Shown piece by piece: positions 38,136-47,461 of a stretch of DNA of 64,000 nt (position 1 is the stretch's first letter; every line of letters starts with the position of its first letter). Position numbers and translations under genes: made by a program. This DNA is from Natronogracilivirga saccharolytica (GTDB taxonomy: Bacteria; Bacteroidota; Rhodothermia; Balneolales; Natronogracilivirgulaceae): positions 372,001 to 436,000 of the forward strand of contig NZ_JAFIDN010000002.1 in the NCBI RefSeq assembly GCF_017921895.1, read 5' to 3'. The notes under the pieces were generated by a model. It did not search any database, was not told the DNA's origin, and saw nothing but the letters and a program-made list of their open reading frames with translations.

Positions 38136-38149
38136 TTAATCATTATCAA
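38136..38149 (-). promoter_or_regulatory. FNR-like box before ArsR-rhodanese
   Basis: On the minus strand the site reads TTGAT-AATG-ATTAA, nine of ten matches to the FNR/CRP-family consensus TTGAT-N4-ATCAA, centred 44 bases before the start codon. No Crp/Fnr-family gene is in the window, so the binder is unknown. Confidence 0.4.
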
Positions 38150-38255
38150 ACTATCATTCAGCTGAATAATATAATGATTGAATGAATGCAGTGGAATCTC
38201 TGCACTTTCCGGTCATAATAAACCGTCAATAATAACCCGTCAAAGCAGGACAGCC

Positions 38256-38972
38256 TCAGACCAAAGCCTGGGCTTTGCGGAACAGAAGATTTTTTTCAAG
38301 ATGCACGTGTTTATGAAGATCCTCTTCAAATCCGGCCAGGTTTTTGTAAAGAATTCGGTATTTAGTGCAGGCATCATCGGGAGGAGTAAAGCCATTGCTC
38401 GCTTGTCTGATGGAAGCCATGAGGTTGCCGGCACCTTCATGATCTTCATGAAGCAGCTCCAGTCCGTCGTGCAGCTTTTTTACTGTATCTGCATCAATTG
38501 CTGCTCCTTTATTGCTCATCTCTTCTATCTTTCGAATTAGTGGAAAGACCTTTTTTTCCTCTTCTTCCAGGTGATCGAGCATGTCCTCGGAGAGCTCCAG
38601 GAAATCCTGATAAATGGTTATGTTCCACGGGTGGCGCTGACCATGAACATGGGCCACTTTTTTTGCATAATCTGCTATTTCATATACTTTCTGACGGACA
38701 AACCGGTGATGCCTGCTTTCAATGTAATCAATCAGCAAACCCGGGCTCCAGTCCTGAAATTGTTCATCAGATGCTTCCCTTTTTTCCAGTGCATCCAGAA
38801 GTTTTCCGGATACCTCCTCAGTTGAGATTCCTTTCCTTTCACATGCTTCCCGGAGTGTGATATCCCCTCCGCAGCAAAAATCAATACCATACTCCCGGAA
38901 CACGCCGGCGGCATGGTAGTTTGAGCAGACAATGTCACTTACGGTGGTTTGATGCAATTCAGATGTGTTCAT
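38256..38972 (-). CDS. RIC/ScdA-type iron-sulfur cluster repair di-iron protein
   Basis: 238 residues, the family length. Residues 8-60 are the ScdA_N domain (VSDIVCSNYHAAGVFREYGIDFCCGGD, three Cys), residues 85-235 a hemerythrin-type bundle with the histidine ligands in ESRHHRFVRQ, HPWNITIY, LDHLEEEEKKVF, LLHEDHEGAGNLM and DLHKHVHLEKNLLF. These proteins repair clusters damaged by NO or oxidants, donating iron. A TTAAT-N4-ATTAA palindrome just upstream (38990-39003) may be an NO- or oxygen-linked control site. Homolog of E. coli ytfE and staphylococcal scdA; the symbol is not fixed here. Confidence 0.95.
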   Translation of the reverse strand: MNTSELHQTTVSDIVCSNYHAAGVFREYGIDFCCGGDITLREACERKGISTEEVSGKLLDALEKREASDEQFQDWSPGLLIDYIESRHHRFVRQKVYEIADYAKKVAHVHGQRHPWNITIYQDFLELSEDMLDHLEEEEKKVFPLIRKIEEMSNKGAAIDADTVKKLHDGLELLHEDHEGAGNLMASIRQASNGFTPPDDACTKYRILYKNLAGFEEDLHKHVHLEKNLLFRKAQALV

Positions 38973-38989
38973 TTTTGTAAACGTTTGGA

Positions 38990-39003
38990 TTAATTGTGAT
39001 TAA
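38990..39003. promoter_or_regulatory. palindrome TTAAT-TGTG-ATTAA before the RIC gene
   Basis: The site is 18-31 bases upstream of the RIC ATG, so it probably lies downstream of or over the promoter, which fits a repressor better than an activator. It resembles the box before the ArsR-rhodanese gene (TTGAT-AATG-ATTAA). Confidence 0.35.
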
Positions 39004-39228
39004 GGTGTCAATATTCAAGGGGATGACAATGATGTTGTTGTATATCAGAGCGTACAACCTGCCGGGGTATGTAAGTACGAAACTGGAATTAAGAGTATTG
39101 TGTCTTAAATATATTTAATAATGCCTCTGCCCGGCAATTAACGTTATATGTACACTTTCCGGGAGAACGGTTGCGGCGAAGCCGATACCATTCAGCCGGA
39201 AGCGAATAAGCTGTGAAGCATCGGATAG

Positions 39229-39369
39229 TCAGCCATCCGGATCGCGGGGAGTGCCGGGGTCGCGGTCGTGTGGGCGGATCTTGTACGTGCAGGCGTGGTC
39301 GCCGTTCGGTATGAAATTTGTCCGCCTGACTTCGGCATCAAAGAGTTTTTCTTGCAACGGTGCAATATT
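39229..39369 (-). pseudogene. possible 3' remnant of a regulator gene
   Basis: A minus-strand frame between two stops encodes about 46 residues containing EKLFDAEVRRTNFIPNGDH and ACTYKIRP. From memory this resembles the C-terminal end of COG2345-type (SufR-like) regulators, which finish with a GDxxCxYxI motif. There is no start codon, ribosome site or upstream HTH, so if the resemblance is real this is a decayed fragment. Chance is a fair alternative. Confidence 0.25.
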
Positions 39370-39432
39370 TCATATATTTTTGAGATAAAATAGTCTTAAA
39401 TACAAAAACTCTGAACACATAGCACAATTATT

Positions 39433-39753
39433 ATGCCAAAAAGATTTGAAGCAGAATTATTCGAACCAAAAAATTTACCTGAGCGCGGTATTCTCAGTGA
39501 AACAATTTTTAAAAACGATCATACGGCAATGGTCATGATGCACCTTGCTCCGGGAGAGGAGTTGAACGAGCACACCTCGAAGTTTCCTGTCTGGATTCAG
39601 ACCATCGATGGCCGGGGTGTTCTGAAAACACCGGATGATGAGCAGGATATGACTCCGGGCAGCTGGATCTATCTCGAACCTTCCGAGGAACATGGCGTGT
39701 ATCCCGCCGGCGAGACATTCGTCCGTTTTGCGCTCATCATCATGAAAAAATAG
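39433..39753 (+). CDS. small cupin-domain protein
   Basis: 106 residues, a single beta-barrel. Cupin motif 1 is seen as APGEELNEHTSKFPVW and motif 2 as LEPSEEHGVYPAG, with the potential metal-binding His residues. The first 35 residues (MPKRFEAELFEPKNLPERG) precede the barrel. Cupins of this size bind metal or small ligands; no substrate is indicated. Divergent from the RIC gene across 460 bases. Confidence 0.8.
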   Translation: MPKRFEAELFEPKNLPERGILSETIFKNDHTAMVMMHLAPGEELNEHTSKFPVWIQTIDGRGVLKTPDDEQDMTPGSWIYLEPSEEHGVYPAGETFVRFALIIMKK

Positions 39754-40013
39754 CTTCGGTCAGCAGGAAGGGATATGTCTCCGTTCTGGTTGATGATGGC
39801 CGGTCTGCTCCATCAGAACAAGTAAAAACAGACCGTTACCCTCAAGGTTTTTAAAAAACAAAGACTGTTTTGCAGGTGTTTATTATCTTGCAGTCAGGCA
39901 TTTCCGACTTTTTGCCTTGCCGGACGTATAATCAGACAGCAACAGGTGCCTTTCCGTTTTCCGGAGCGCCGGTGTCACATAAATTCGAATATTTTTCTGA
40001 TAGATTTTGGCCT

Positions 40014-41684
40014 ATGACCATTTTGACAATTTCAATACTTATGCTGCTCGTATTGTGGCAGCCGGCAGAAGCACAAAACGGCGCGGGCGATCATCATCCT
40101 GACCGGATTATGATCCTGTTCGAAGCGCAGAGTCCGGTTATTTCAGAAATCGCGCCCGGACCCGAACTTCAGAAGTCGTTTCCTGATGGTATCATCACAC
40201 TGGAAAGAGCGGCATCCATGCCCGAAACCGAAGCACTGATTCGCGATTACGGACTGGAGTCTATGCGGAAAATGGTCCGCTCTTCGGTGAACCGGAAGGT
40301 GAATTCTGACGAACTGCCTGCCCGTGACCGCATGTTTGTTGCGTATATTGCTGAATCACGTGATCTCGACGAGGTGATCCGGCAGCTTCAGCAGCGCAAT
40401 GACATCATATATGCCGAGCCGGACTTCAAGGGAAAAGGAAGCGGCAAACAGAACTCAAATACAAACGCATTCCCCAACGACCGGTTATTTCACCTGCAGT
40501 GGGGGCTGGAAAATTCCGGTCAGGCTATCGATGAAGTGGATGGGGTCGCCGGAATAGACATCAACATCCTTCCGGCATGGGAAATTACGACCGGAAGCAG
40601 TGATGTCACGCTGGCTGTTCTCGATTCCGGTCAGCCCGATTCTGTCCCGGATTTCGGCAACCGCGTTGTGCCGGGATATAATTTTGTCAGTAACAGCACA
40701 AATACGGCAGATGATCACGGCCACGGAACCAGCGTGGCGAGTATCGCCCTTGCAACCGGCGATAACGACGGCGTGATGGCCGGGGTGGACTGGAACGCCT
40801 CCATCATGCCCGTGAAAATCCTGGATGAAAACAATGAGGGTTCTTATTCCTGGTGGATTGACGGTATTTACTGGGCGATGGATAACGGCGCCGATGTTCT
40901 GAATATGAGCGTGGGAGGAAGCAGCGAGAGCAACTTGCTGCGACAGGCAGTGGAAGATGCATTATCAGAGAGTGTCCATGTCATCGCCTGCATGATGAAT
41001 GAAGACAACGATGTTACCTTTTATCCGGCCGGGTACGACGGAGTGGTGTCGGTCGGTGCGATTAATAGCCGGGGAGAGCGTGCCAGCCCGTTCAGCTGGG
41101 GCGGCGGCAGTAATTATGGAGATCATATCGATCTTGTAGCCCCCGGGGATATGATTGTTTCCTTATCGAGCCAGGATCCCGAAAGTGGAACGTACTGGTC
41201 GGGAACATCCCAGGCTGCCCCGATGGTGGCCGGTGTGGTTTCCATGATGCTTTCTCTGGATCCCGGTTTGTCACCGCAGGAAGTTAAAGATCTGCTGACG
41301 GAGCAAGCCGATGGTGACGGGACCTGGGACCGGTATTACGGATGGGGCCGGCTTGATGCCCATGAAGTCATCAGGGCGGTGTATAATCCTACGGGAACCG
41401 AAGTTGCAACGGACAAGCCGGAGGATTTTTTGTTGGAGCAAAACTACCCCAATCCGTTCAATCCTTCAACAGAAATCGGATTCCGCCTTCCGGAGGCCGC
41501 AGATGTACGGCTCGAGGTTTTCGACATTCTGGGACGGCGGGTGGCATTGCTGGTCGATGAACAGATGGCGGCGGGACGGCATCAGGTTACTTTCGACGGG
41601 ACGAACCTGTCCAGCGGCACCTATATTTACAGGCTGACAACCGGGGATATGATGCGGTCGCGCACGATGGTTCTTTTGAAATAA
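40014..41684 (+). CDS. secreted subtilisin-like protease with T9SS C-terminal sorting domain
   Basis: 556 residues from ATG 40014, where a signal peptide begins (SILMLLVLWQPAEAQ); the frame extends 48 codons upstream without one. After an inhibitor_I9-like propeptide (MFVAYIAESRDLDEVIR) comes the S8 domain with Asp204 (LAVLDSGQPD), His235 (DDHGHGTSVAS) and Ser399 (YWSGTSQAAPM). The final 85 residues are a type A T9SS sorting domain: LLEQNYPNPFNPSTEIGFRL, DILGRRVALLVDEQMAAGRH, then SSGTYIYRLTTGDMMRSRTM and the end VLLK. The protein should cross the inner membrane by Sec and the outer membrane by T9SS. Probably nutrient-acquiring. Confidence 0.94.
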   Translation: MTILTISILMLLVLWQPAEAQNGAGDHHPDRIMILFEAQSPVISEIAPGPELQKSFPDGIITLERAASMPETEALIRDYGLESMRKMVRSSVNRKVNSDELPARDRMFVAYIAESRDLDEVIRQLQQRNDIIYAEPDFKGKGSGKQNSNTNAFPNDRLFHLQWGLENSGQAIDEVDGVAGIDINILPAWEITTGSSDVTLAVLDSGQPDSVPDFGNRVVPGYNFVSNSTNTADDHGHGTSVASIALATGDNDGVMAGVDWNASIMPVKILDENNEGSYSWWIDGIYWAMDNGADVLNMSVGGSSESNLLRQAVEDALSESVHVIACMMNEDNDVTFYPAGYDGVVSVGAINSRGERASPFSWGGGSNYGDHIDLVAPGDMIVSLSSQDPESGTYWSGTSQAAPMVAGVVSMMLSLDPGLSPQEVKDLLTEQADGDGTWDRYYGWGRLDAHEVIRAVYNPTGTEVATDKPEDFLLEQNYPNPFNPSTEIGFRLPEAADVRLEVFDILGRRVALLVDEQMAAGRHQVTFDGTNLSSGTYIYRLTTGDMMRSRTMVLLK

Positions 41685-41759
41685 GGAAATTTTACTGATA
41701 GAAACCGGGGCAGACGGCAGCCTGAACAGCAGGTGAATCAATAGCGGCATAAAGGCCAT

Positions 41760-42668
41760 CTATTTCACATAGATCACGGTCTTGATCTCACGCTCTCCTT
41801 CATGGTCAAACTCCTGATTGTCAGTGGGGTGATTGACCACTCCTTTCGCAGCGGTCCACATGGTAGTTGACCCGCCCCCGTCGAGGTTGATGCCGTCCAT
41901 ACATCCGAGATCCAGCATGAAACGGGCGAGTTCGTTGAGGGTAAGCCCTTCGGCCTCGCCATCGTGGCGTCCGTCTGCGGCAATCAGAAGGGTGTGTCCG
42001 CCATAGGTGCGGCAGATGGCGGTCCGGGGATGTCTGACGGCTGAATGGCGGTCTTCGATATGGGTCGTGTAGGACTCGTCATAGACAACGGGATAGACCG
42101 ATCCGCCGGTAACCAGCATGTGTCCGCCCGCCATGGCATGATCTACTTCAGGCCACTCGTCGTCCCAGTCATCGCCGTTCCTGGTGCGGAAAACAGGCAT
42201 CCCGTCCTCATCCAGACCCACAGCCGAACTGCCGACAAAATGGAGCTCGTCGGGTTCGTCATCAAAAAAAGGCAGCAGTTCACCGTCGATTTTGAGTATT
42301 CCGGAATTGGCATAGTCCGGTCCGCCGTGTCCGAAACCGGAATTGATGGCAGCAATGGCCCCGAGGCGCTCCCCGTATCGTGACACCGGTTTGCGAAGGT
42401 CATCGAACAGGTAGCCGGACGAGAATCCAAGGCCGATGTCACCGGCATCCGGGGTCACTGAAACGACATGGATAAACTGGGGCGCATCGAACAGCGAATC
42501 ATAGTGGCGTTGAATCAGCTCCACTCCGTCATCCAGTTGGGTGAGTGTCCAGGATTCCGGCTCCGGAAACGAACTGAGCACCGAGTCGCTGTCATTGCCG
42601 CATCCGGACAGCAGCGCTGCCGGCATCAGCCAGATAAATATGTATGCGGGCAGCTTTTTGATATTCAT
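41760..42668 (-). CDS. phosphodiester glycosidase/NAGPA-domain lipoprotein
   Basis: 302 residues from ATG 42668, placing the lipobox (PAALLSGC) at the right distance; an ATG at 42695 adds nine residues. The body shows the NAGPA signature: AIAAINSGFGHGGPDYANSG, RHPRTAICRTYGGHTLLIAA DGR, and the diagnostic NLDGGGSTTMW. Related enzymes hydrolyse phosphodiester-linked sugars, such as mannose-6-phosphate uncovering enzyme, or act on polysaccharide caps. Substrate unknown. Confidence 0.86.
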   Translation of the reverse strand: MNIKKLPAYIFIWLMPAALLSGCGNDSDSVLSSFPEPESWTLTQLDDGVELIQRHYDSLFDAPQFIHVVSVTPDAGDIGLGFSSGYLFDDLRKPVSRYGERLGAIAAINSGFGHGGPDYANSGILKIDGELLPFFDDEPDELHFVGSSAVGLDEDGMPVFRTRNGDDWDDEWPEVDHAMAGGHMLVTGGSVYPVVYDESYTTHIEDRHSAVRHPRTAICRTYGGHTLLIAADGRHDGEAEGLTLNELARFMLDLGCMDGINLDGGGSTTMWTAAKGVVNHPTDNQEFDHEGEREIKTVIYVK

Positions 42669-42775
42669 CCCGGGTAAGACATGTGATTCTGACATAGAAG
42701 TATCAGTGATTTAGTGAGATCAGATCTGAAAATGAAAAAAGGTCTGATAATGAAAAAACTTCTGATGCGGAATAA

Positions 42776-45532
42776 TCAGGGTTCGAGCAGGTTGTCCAGT
42801 TCATCCATAAGCTCGCCGTACTGGCGCCAGTCGCCGTCACTGATGGCCTGGCGCATTTCCTGCCAGAGCGACCGGATTCGCTGCAGTTCATCCGGATCAA
42901 CAGCAACGCCCGGTTCTGCGCCCGGCCGGTCCTCAACCGGAAGCGGCTCTTCCATTTCGGCCAGCAGCTCCTCATCATCCGGTATCGCTTCAGGAGCAAC
43001 TTCCGGCTCAAGAAAATCGGCATCTTCGCCGAACAGATCGACCATCGCCGTTTCGATGGTTGGTTGCATGGATATGTCGTCACCGACCGCCACGATCACG
43101 CGCTGAAGCTGCGGGATGTCGTCACGGTCAGCCAGCAGGAATACCGGCTCGACATACATAAAGGAGTTGGCGACGGGCACGACCAGCAGGTTGCCGCGAA
43201 TGACCCTGGACCCGCGCTGGTCCCACAGCGCCAGCTGCCGTGAAATTTCCGGATCCTGATCGATGCGTGATTCGATCTGGGACGGCCCGAAAATGAGGCG
43301 GTCTTTGGGCAGACGGTATGTGATCAGCTCACCGTAATGTTCGGGATCGGATCGCGCCGCCATCCAGGCGATCATGTTGTTGCGGCCTTCGGGCGTGAAC
43401 GGACTGATAAGCTTGAACTCCAGCTCTTCGGTTTCTTCACCGGGAAGCCGGCCAAGCACATAGTAGGGCTCCATGACTGTCCGTTGTCCGGCGTACTGTT
43501 CAAAGGGTCGCCGCCAGCGGTCTTCGTCATTATAGAAAACGCGCGGATTGGTCATGTGATAGCGCGTGTACTGCTGCATCTGCACCTCGAAAAGGTTGAC
43601 AGGGTAGCGGAAATGTTCTTCCAGACCTTCGGGAACCTGGTCTGCCGGCTGGAATATATCCGGGAAGATATTCTGATAGACGGCCATCACCGGATCGGTT
43701 TCATCCACAACATAAAAATCCACCGAGCCCTCATACGCATCCACTACAATTTTGACCGGGTTGCGCATATAGTTGATATCTCCCTGAGGTTCGGAGTAAG
43801 GGAATTTTGAGGATGTGGTATAGGCGTCCTGAATCCAGACCAGCCGTCCGTCATGAACGACCAGATAGGGGTCCTCATCGAGCTGGAGGAACGGAGCGAT
43901 GCGTTCAATGCGGTCCTGCACCCCGCGCCAGATCTGCAGTCGGCTTTCGGGTGTAATGTAGTCGGACAGCAGGATGTTGATGTCCCCGAGCTCCCAGGCG
44001 AACAGCAGCCGGTGGAACCAGCTCCGGAACGGGATGCCTCCGCTGCCGGAATAATGATGATAGACATTGCCGTCGCCGGCAGGATAATGCAGCTCTTCGG
44101 TGCCGGTGTTCACAATGTGATATCCAACGCTCTGCTTGCCATAGTAGATAGCCGCATTGTCGATGGGAATGTCGGGATGGGTGACTGGAGGGAGGTCACG
44201 GGCCAGCATAAGGGGCTCGCCCTGGCGGTTGGAACGGTTGACCGGACTCATGGCAACGCCGTATCCGTGCGTGTACTGCAGGTGGCGGTTTACCCAGGTG
44301 TTGGATCCGTCCGGCAGACGCGGAGACAGTTCACGGCCGGCCAGCATGACCTGCTGTTTCTCACCGTCGATGCGATAACGGTCGATGCCGATGGTATTGA
44401 ACTGGTAGTACGGACGGATCTCCTGAAGCTGCCGGTAGGTCTGGATGAGCAGCCGGGGATCCCAGAGCCGGATGTTTTCGATTATTTCCTGATTCTCCCG
44501 GATATCGCCTGCCTTCAGCGTATCATCTGCTGAATAATCGATCTCCCGTACGTTATCCAGACCGTAAGCAAGCCGGGTCATTTCAATATTATGCTCGATG
44601 TAAGGGCGTTCTACCTCAAGTTCGTTGGGGTCGACGCGGAACTGCTGCACGGCCGCAGGCAGTATCAGCCGGCCGAAAAGAAGTGACAGAACAACCAGCA
44701 CGGCCACACCGGCGAGCACCTTGTTCATCCGCACCCATCGGCTGGCAATGAGCAGCGCCGCCAGAAGAATGGTCAGTATGGATGCAATCCACAATGCGGG
44801 AAGTTCAATGGCCACATGCGTGTAGCCGGCTCCGAAAACCACCCCGTCCTCACGGAAAAGCAGTTCGTAGCGGGAAAGAAAGAATCCGAAGCCGAGAAAG
44901 AGCAGCCAGATCGCACCGTTGATTTTGATCTGCATCAGCGCCGACGGGTCGGCCCGGAGTCCCTCGTTGGGCCGGGCACTGATCATATCGGTGGCAAAGT
45001 AAATCACGGCCAGCAGAAATGTCACAAAAAAGGCCAGCGCGGTGATCGATCCCTGAATGGTGGAAATCAGCGGCAGCTGAAACATGTAGAAGCTGATTTC
45101 GCGGCCGAAAACGGGATCAACAGCGCCGAATGGCTGGGCGTAGAAGAACCGCAGGGCGTCATCCCACCGCAGCATGATCGCCAGGGCAAAAATAAAGGCG
45201 ATGATCAGTGATCCGGCGGTGAATGCGCGGCGCAGCCATTTGTACTGGCGGTCTGCGGGAATGGCAATGTTGAGGCTGCCGATGATGGTGGTGACCAGCC
45301 GGGAGTTTTGAAGCTGCCGGGCCAGAAACCGGAAATTGATCATCAGATAAATTCCGGAGAGCAGAAACGCCCCCAGAAACATCATTACCTGTGTGGATTT
45401 AAGCACGCGGAAAATATCGGCGTAGCCCAGCTCGCGCAGCCAGACCCACTCCATAATCCAGCTGGAGAAGATCATCAGCAGAATCAGCGGAATGATAATA
45501 ATAAGAGCGATGCGCAGTATGCGTAATGTCAT
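42776..45532 (-). CDS. UPF0182 family membrane protein
   Basis: 918 residues, matching the family length. Seven or so hydrophobic spans occupy the first 320 residues (LIIIIPLILLMIFSSWIMEW, MMFLGAFLLSGIYLMINF, and others). A large extracytoplasmic region follows with conserved-looking segments: YGVAMSPVNR, YPAGDGNVYHHYSGSGGIPF, and RVFYNDEDRWRRP. The C-terminus is very acidic (LLAEMEEPLPVEDRPGAEPG). The function of this widespread family is unknown. Confidence 0.93.
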   Translation of the reverse strand: MTLRILRIALIIIIPLILLMIFSSWIMEWVWLRELGYADIFRVLKSTQVMMFLGAFLLSGIYLMINFRFLARQLQNSRLVTTIIGSLNIAIPADRQYKWLRRAFTAGSLIIAFIFALAIMLRWDDALRFFYAQPFGAVDPVFGREISFYMFQLPLISTIQGSITALAFFVTFLLAVIYFATDMISARPNEGLRADPSALMQIKINGAIWLLFLGFGFFLSRYELLFREDGVVFGAGYTHVAIELPALWIASILTILLAALLIASRWVRMNKVLAGVAVLVVLSLLFGRLILPAAVQQFRVDPNELEVERPYIEHNIEMTRLAYGLDNVREIDYSADDTLKAGDIRENQEIIENIRLWDPRLLIQTYRQLQEIRPYYQFNTIGIDRYRIDGEKQQVMLAGRELSPRLPDGSNTWVNRHLQYTHGYGVAMSPVNRSNRQGEPLMLARDLPPVTHPDIPIDNAAIYYGKQSVGYHIVNTGTEELHYPAGDGNVYHHYSGSGGIPFRSWFHRLLFAWELGDINILLSDYITPESRLQIWRGVQDRIERIAPFLQLDEDPYLVVHDGRLVWIQDAYTTSSKFPYSEPQGDINYMRNPVKIVVDAYEGSVDFYVVDETDPVMAVYQNIFPDIFQPADQVPEGLEEHFRYPVNLFEVQMQQYTRYHMTNPRVFYNDEDRWRRPFEQYAGQRTVMEPYYVLGRLPGEETEELEFKLISPFTPEGRNNMIAWMAARSDPEHYGELITYRLPKDRLIFGPSQIESRIDQDPEISRQLALWDQRGSRVIRGNLLVVPVANSFMYVEPVFLLADRDDIPQLQRVIVAVGDDISMQPTIETAMVDLFGEDADFLEPEVAPEAIPDDEELLAEMEEPLPVEDRPGAEPGVAVDPDELQRIRSLWQEMRQAISDGDWRQYGELMDELDNLLEP

Positions 45533-45737
45533 GGTAAGGTTTGGCTTTTTTCAATGAATTATTTCAGCTGTAAATTAACCAAAAGCCAGCCCTGCCCAAA
45601 GTGACCCGCACAAAAAACGACAATTCGTTTCCGGGGTGCCGCCGGGCGAAGAATCCGTTGACTGCTCCCGTTCAGGAAACGTTAAGACAGTACCTTATCG
45701 GTCGATGTGATGCGGCGCCGGTGGAAATGGCACTGGG

Positions 45738-47243
45738 TTACTTTTTCACCTTCTGCATGGCCTCATCCAGGGACTTTTCCGTAGTGTAGAACCGGCCCCA
45801 CTTTTCTTTCGGATCGGGCGGGGTAAGCAGCGATACCACGATCAGCACCAGAATGGATGCCGATGCCGCCGGCAGAATAATGTACTGCTCGTTGAGCAGC
45901 TGCTCGCCGGTTGTACTGACAAGGATGGAATTTGCCACGGTGATGAAAAGCGTGACGCCCATCCCGGTAGCAATGGATGAGACACCGCCGGCAACGGTCA
46001 CGCGTTTCCAGAGGAAAGCGGCCAGCAGCGCGGGAGTGAGTCCCGCCCCCACCATCGTGTAGGCCGTAAGCGCCATCGCCAGGATCGTCTCGAACTGGGT
46101 AAGCAGCAGCCAGGCCAGAATCCCGAGAAGTACTACCGCCATCCGCTGGATGATAACGATCATCTTGCCGTCGGCATGCGGATTGATAAACCGCTGATAA
46201 ATGTCGCGGGTCAGGTTGGTGGATGGCGTCAGCAGGAAACTGTTCCCGGTCGAGGTGATGATGGCGACGGAGGCCATGATCAGCAGCAGTCCGACGATCA
46301 GGGGCAGACCGACTTCGGAGCCGTACCGGGCCGTGTGCAGGATGATCCGCTCTGATTCGCCGCTGGAGAGGAAAAATTCGGAAGCGGACGGCAGTGCGTT
46401 GAAGTGGCTGAAGGCAAAGATGGCCAGCGAGGCAAGGGCCGTTTCCACAATGATGGTGCCCACGACCCACCACATAACGGCGGTTTTGGCGGATTTTTCA
46501 TTCCGGGCAGAAAAGAACTTCTGATACATGTTGGACTCGCCCAGCAGCAGGAAGAACGTCGGCAGAAAGATCCCCATCGCCCACCAGAAATTGTTTTCAC
46601 CGAAAATGGTAAAGTAGGATGGATCCAGCGTGGTGGTCAGATGCTCGGCGCCGCCGATGTTGATGTAGACCAGCGGGACGGCTATGATGACTGCCGCAGT
46701 AATTACCGCACCGTTGATGATATCCACCGAGACGATGGAAAGCATGCCGGCAAAAGCGGTGAAGGTGACGATGAACCCTGCGGTCAGCAGCACACCCTGC
46801 CATTCGGGAACACCGGCGACCAGGTCCAGGACAAATCCGCCCGCGCGGAACTGGTACCCCACGATGGTAGTATAGGCGATCACGATGACGATGGTGCCCA
46901 GTATGCGAGCCCACTTGTTGTACCGCAGCTCAAGGATGTCGGGCACGGTGAATTCGGCGATGCGGCGCACGCGGGCGGCGAGAAAGAAGACGATGACGAT
47001 GGCAACCCAGGCTCCGGCAGCCATCCAGAGCTCGGAGAACCCGATGTTGGCGGCGAGTCCGGCTCCGGCCAGAAGACTGCCCGATCCCATCCAGGTGCAG
47101 AGGAGCGTACCGACCAGCTTGGATGTGGAAACCGACCGTCCGGCCACCATGAAGTCCTCCTGGTTTTTCACCAGAAAGCTTTTCCAGATAGAGATGGACA
47201 TCAGCAGGATCAGGTATCCGATCACAACAATAAAAAAGATCAC
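45738..47243 (-). CDS. sodium:solute symporter (SSS) family transporter
   Basis: 501 residues with about thirteen membrane spans. Family features include LVGTLLCTWMGSGSLLAGAG in the first broken helix and ARYGSEVGLPLIVGLLLIMA then STGNSFLLTPSTNLTRDIYQ in the sodium-site helix. It would import a small organic solute with sodium; the substrate cannot be read. Sodium coupling is notable because a sodium-pumping rhodopsin is encoded 8 kb away. The gene stands alone on the minus strand. Confidence 0.92.
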   Translation of the reverse strand: MIFFIVVIGYLILLMSISIWKSFLVKNQEDFMVAGRSVSTSKLVGTLLCTWMGSGSLLAGAGLAANIGFSELWMAAGAWVAIVIVFFLAARVRRIAEFTVPDILELRYNKWARILGTIVIVIAYTTIVGYQFRAGGFVLDLVAGVPEWQGVLLTAGFIVTFTAFAGMLSIVSVDIINGAVITAAVIIAVPLVYINIGGAEHLTTTLDPSYFTIFGENNFWWAMGIFLPTFFLLLGESNMYQKFFSARNEKSAKTAVMWWVVGTIIVETALASLAIFAFSHFNALPSASEFFLSSGESERIILHTARYGSEVGLPLIVGLLLIMASVAIITSTGNSFLLTPSTNLTRDIYQRFINPHADGKMIVIIQRMAVVLLGILAWLLLTQFETILAMALTAYTMVGAGLTPALLAAFLWKRVTVAGGVSSIATGMGVTLFITVANSILVSTTGEQLLNEQYIILPAASASILVLIVVSLLTPPDPKEKWGRFYTTEKSLDEAMQKVKK

Positions 47244-47461
47244 AAAAGCCTCCGTATGTTCGTCCGGCCGGATAATATCCGGCGATGTGGCAGTTTTTCA
47301 AGCGCTCCGGGTGCCCGGGCAGTGTCGCGGCTCAGAATGCAAGCTCAGAGGCGGATAATAAATGAATGTGCGGTTATTCACAAGTGACGGCAGGCAATTC
47401 CGGACAAATTGGATATCGTCCGTCGGGTAAGTCGCGCTGCCGGGCAGGTTGCGGGGTGCAA

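Larger units (their letters stand above)
38973..39432. other. 460-base divergent region between RIC and cupin genes
   Basis: Holds a TTAAT-N4-ATTAA palindrome (38990-39003) next to the RIC start, the 14-base AT palindrome TTAAATATATTTAA at 39105-39118, and an open minus-strand fragment at 39229-39369 that resembles the 3' end of a regulator gene. The cupin promoter presumably lies in the AT-rich 39360-39430 part. Confidence 0.6.

Noticed and set aside
39105-39118. 14-base AT palindrome TTAAATATATTTAA
   Set aside because: Such pure-AT palindromes are common by chance in AT-rich intergenic DNA; noted in the region entry only.
46404-47387. 327-codon plus-strand frame over the SSS gene
   Set aside because: Antisense to a clear 501-residue transporter; the product is very charged and repetitive with no family features.
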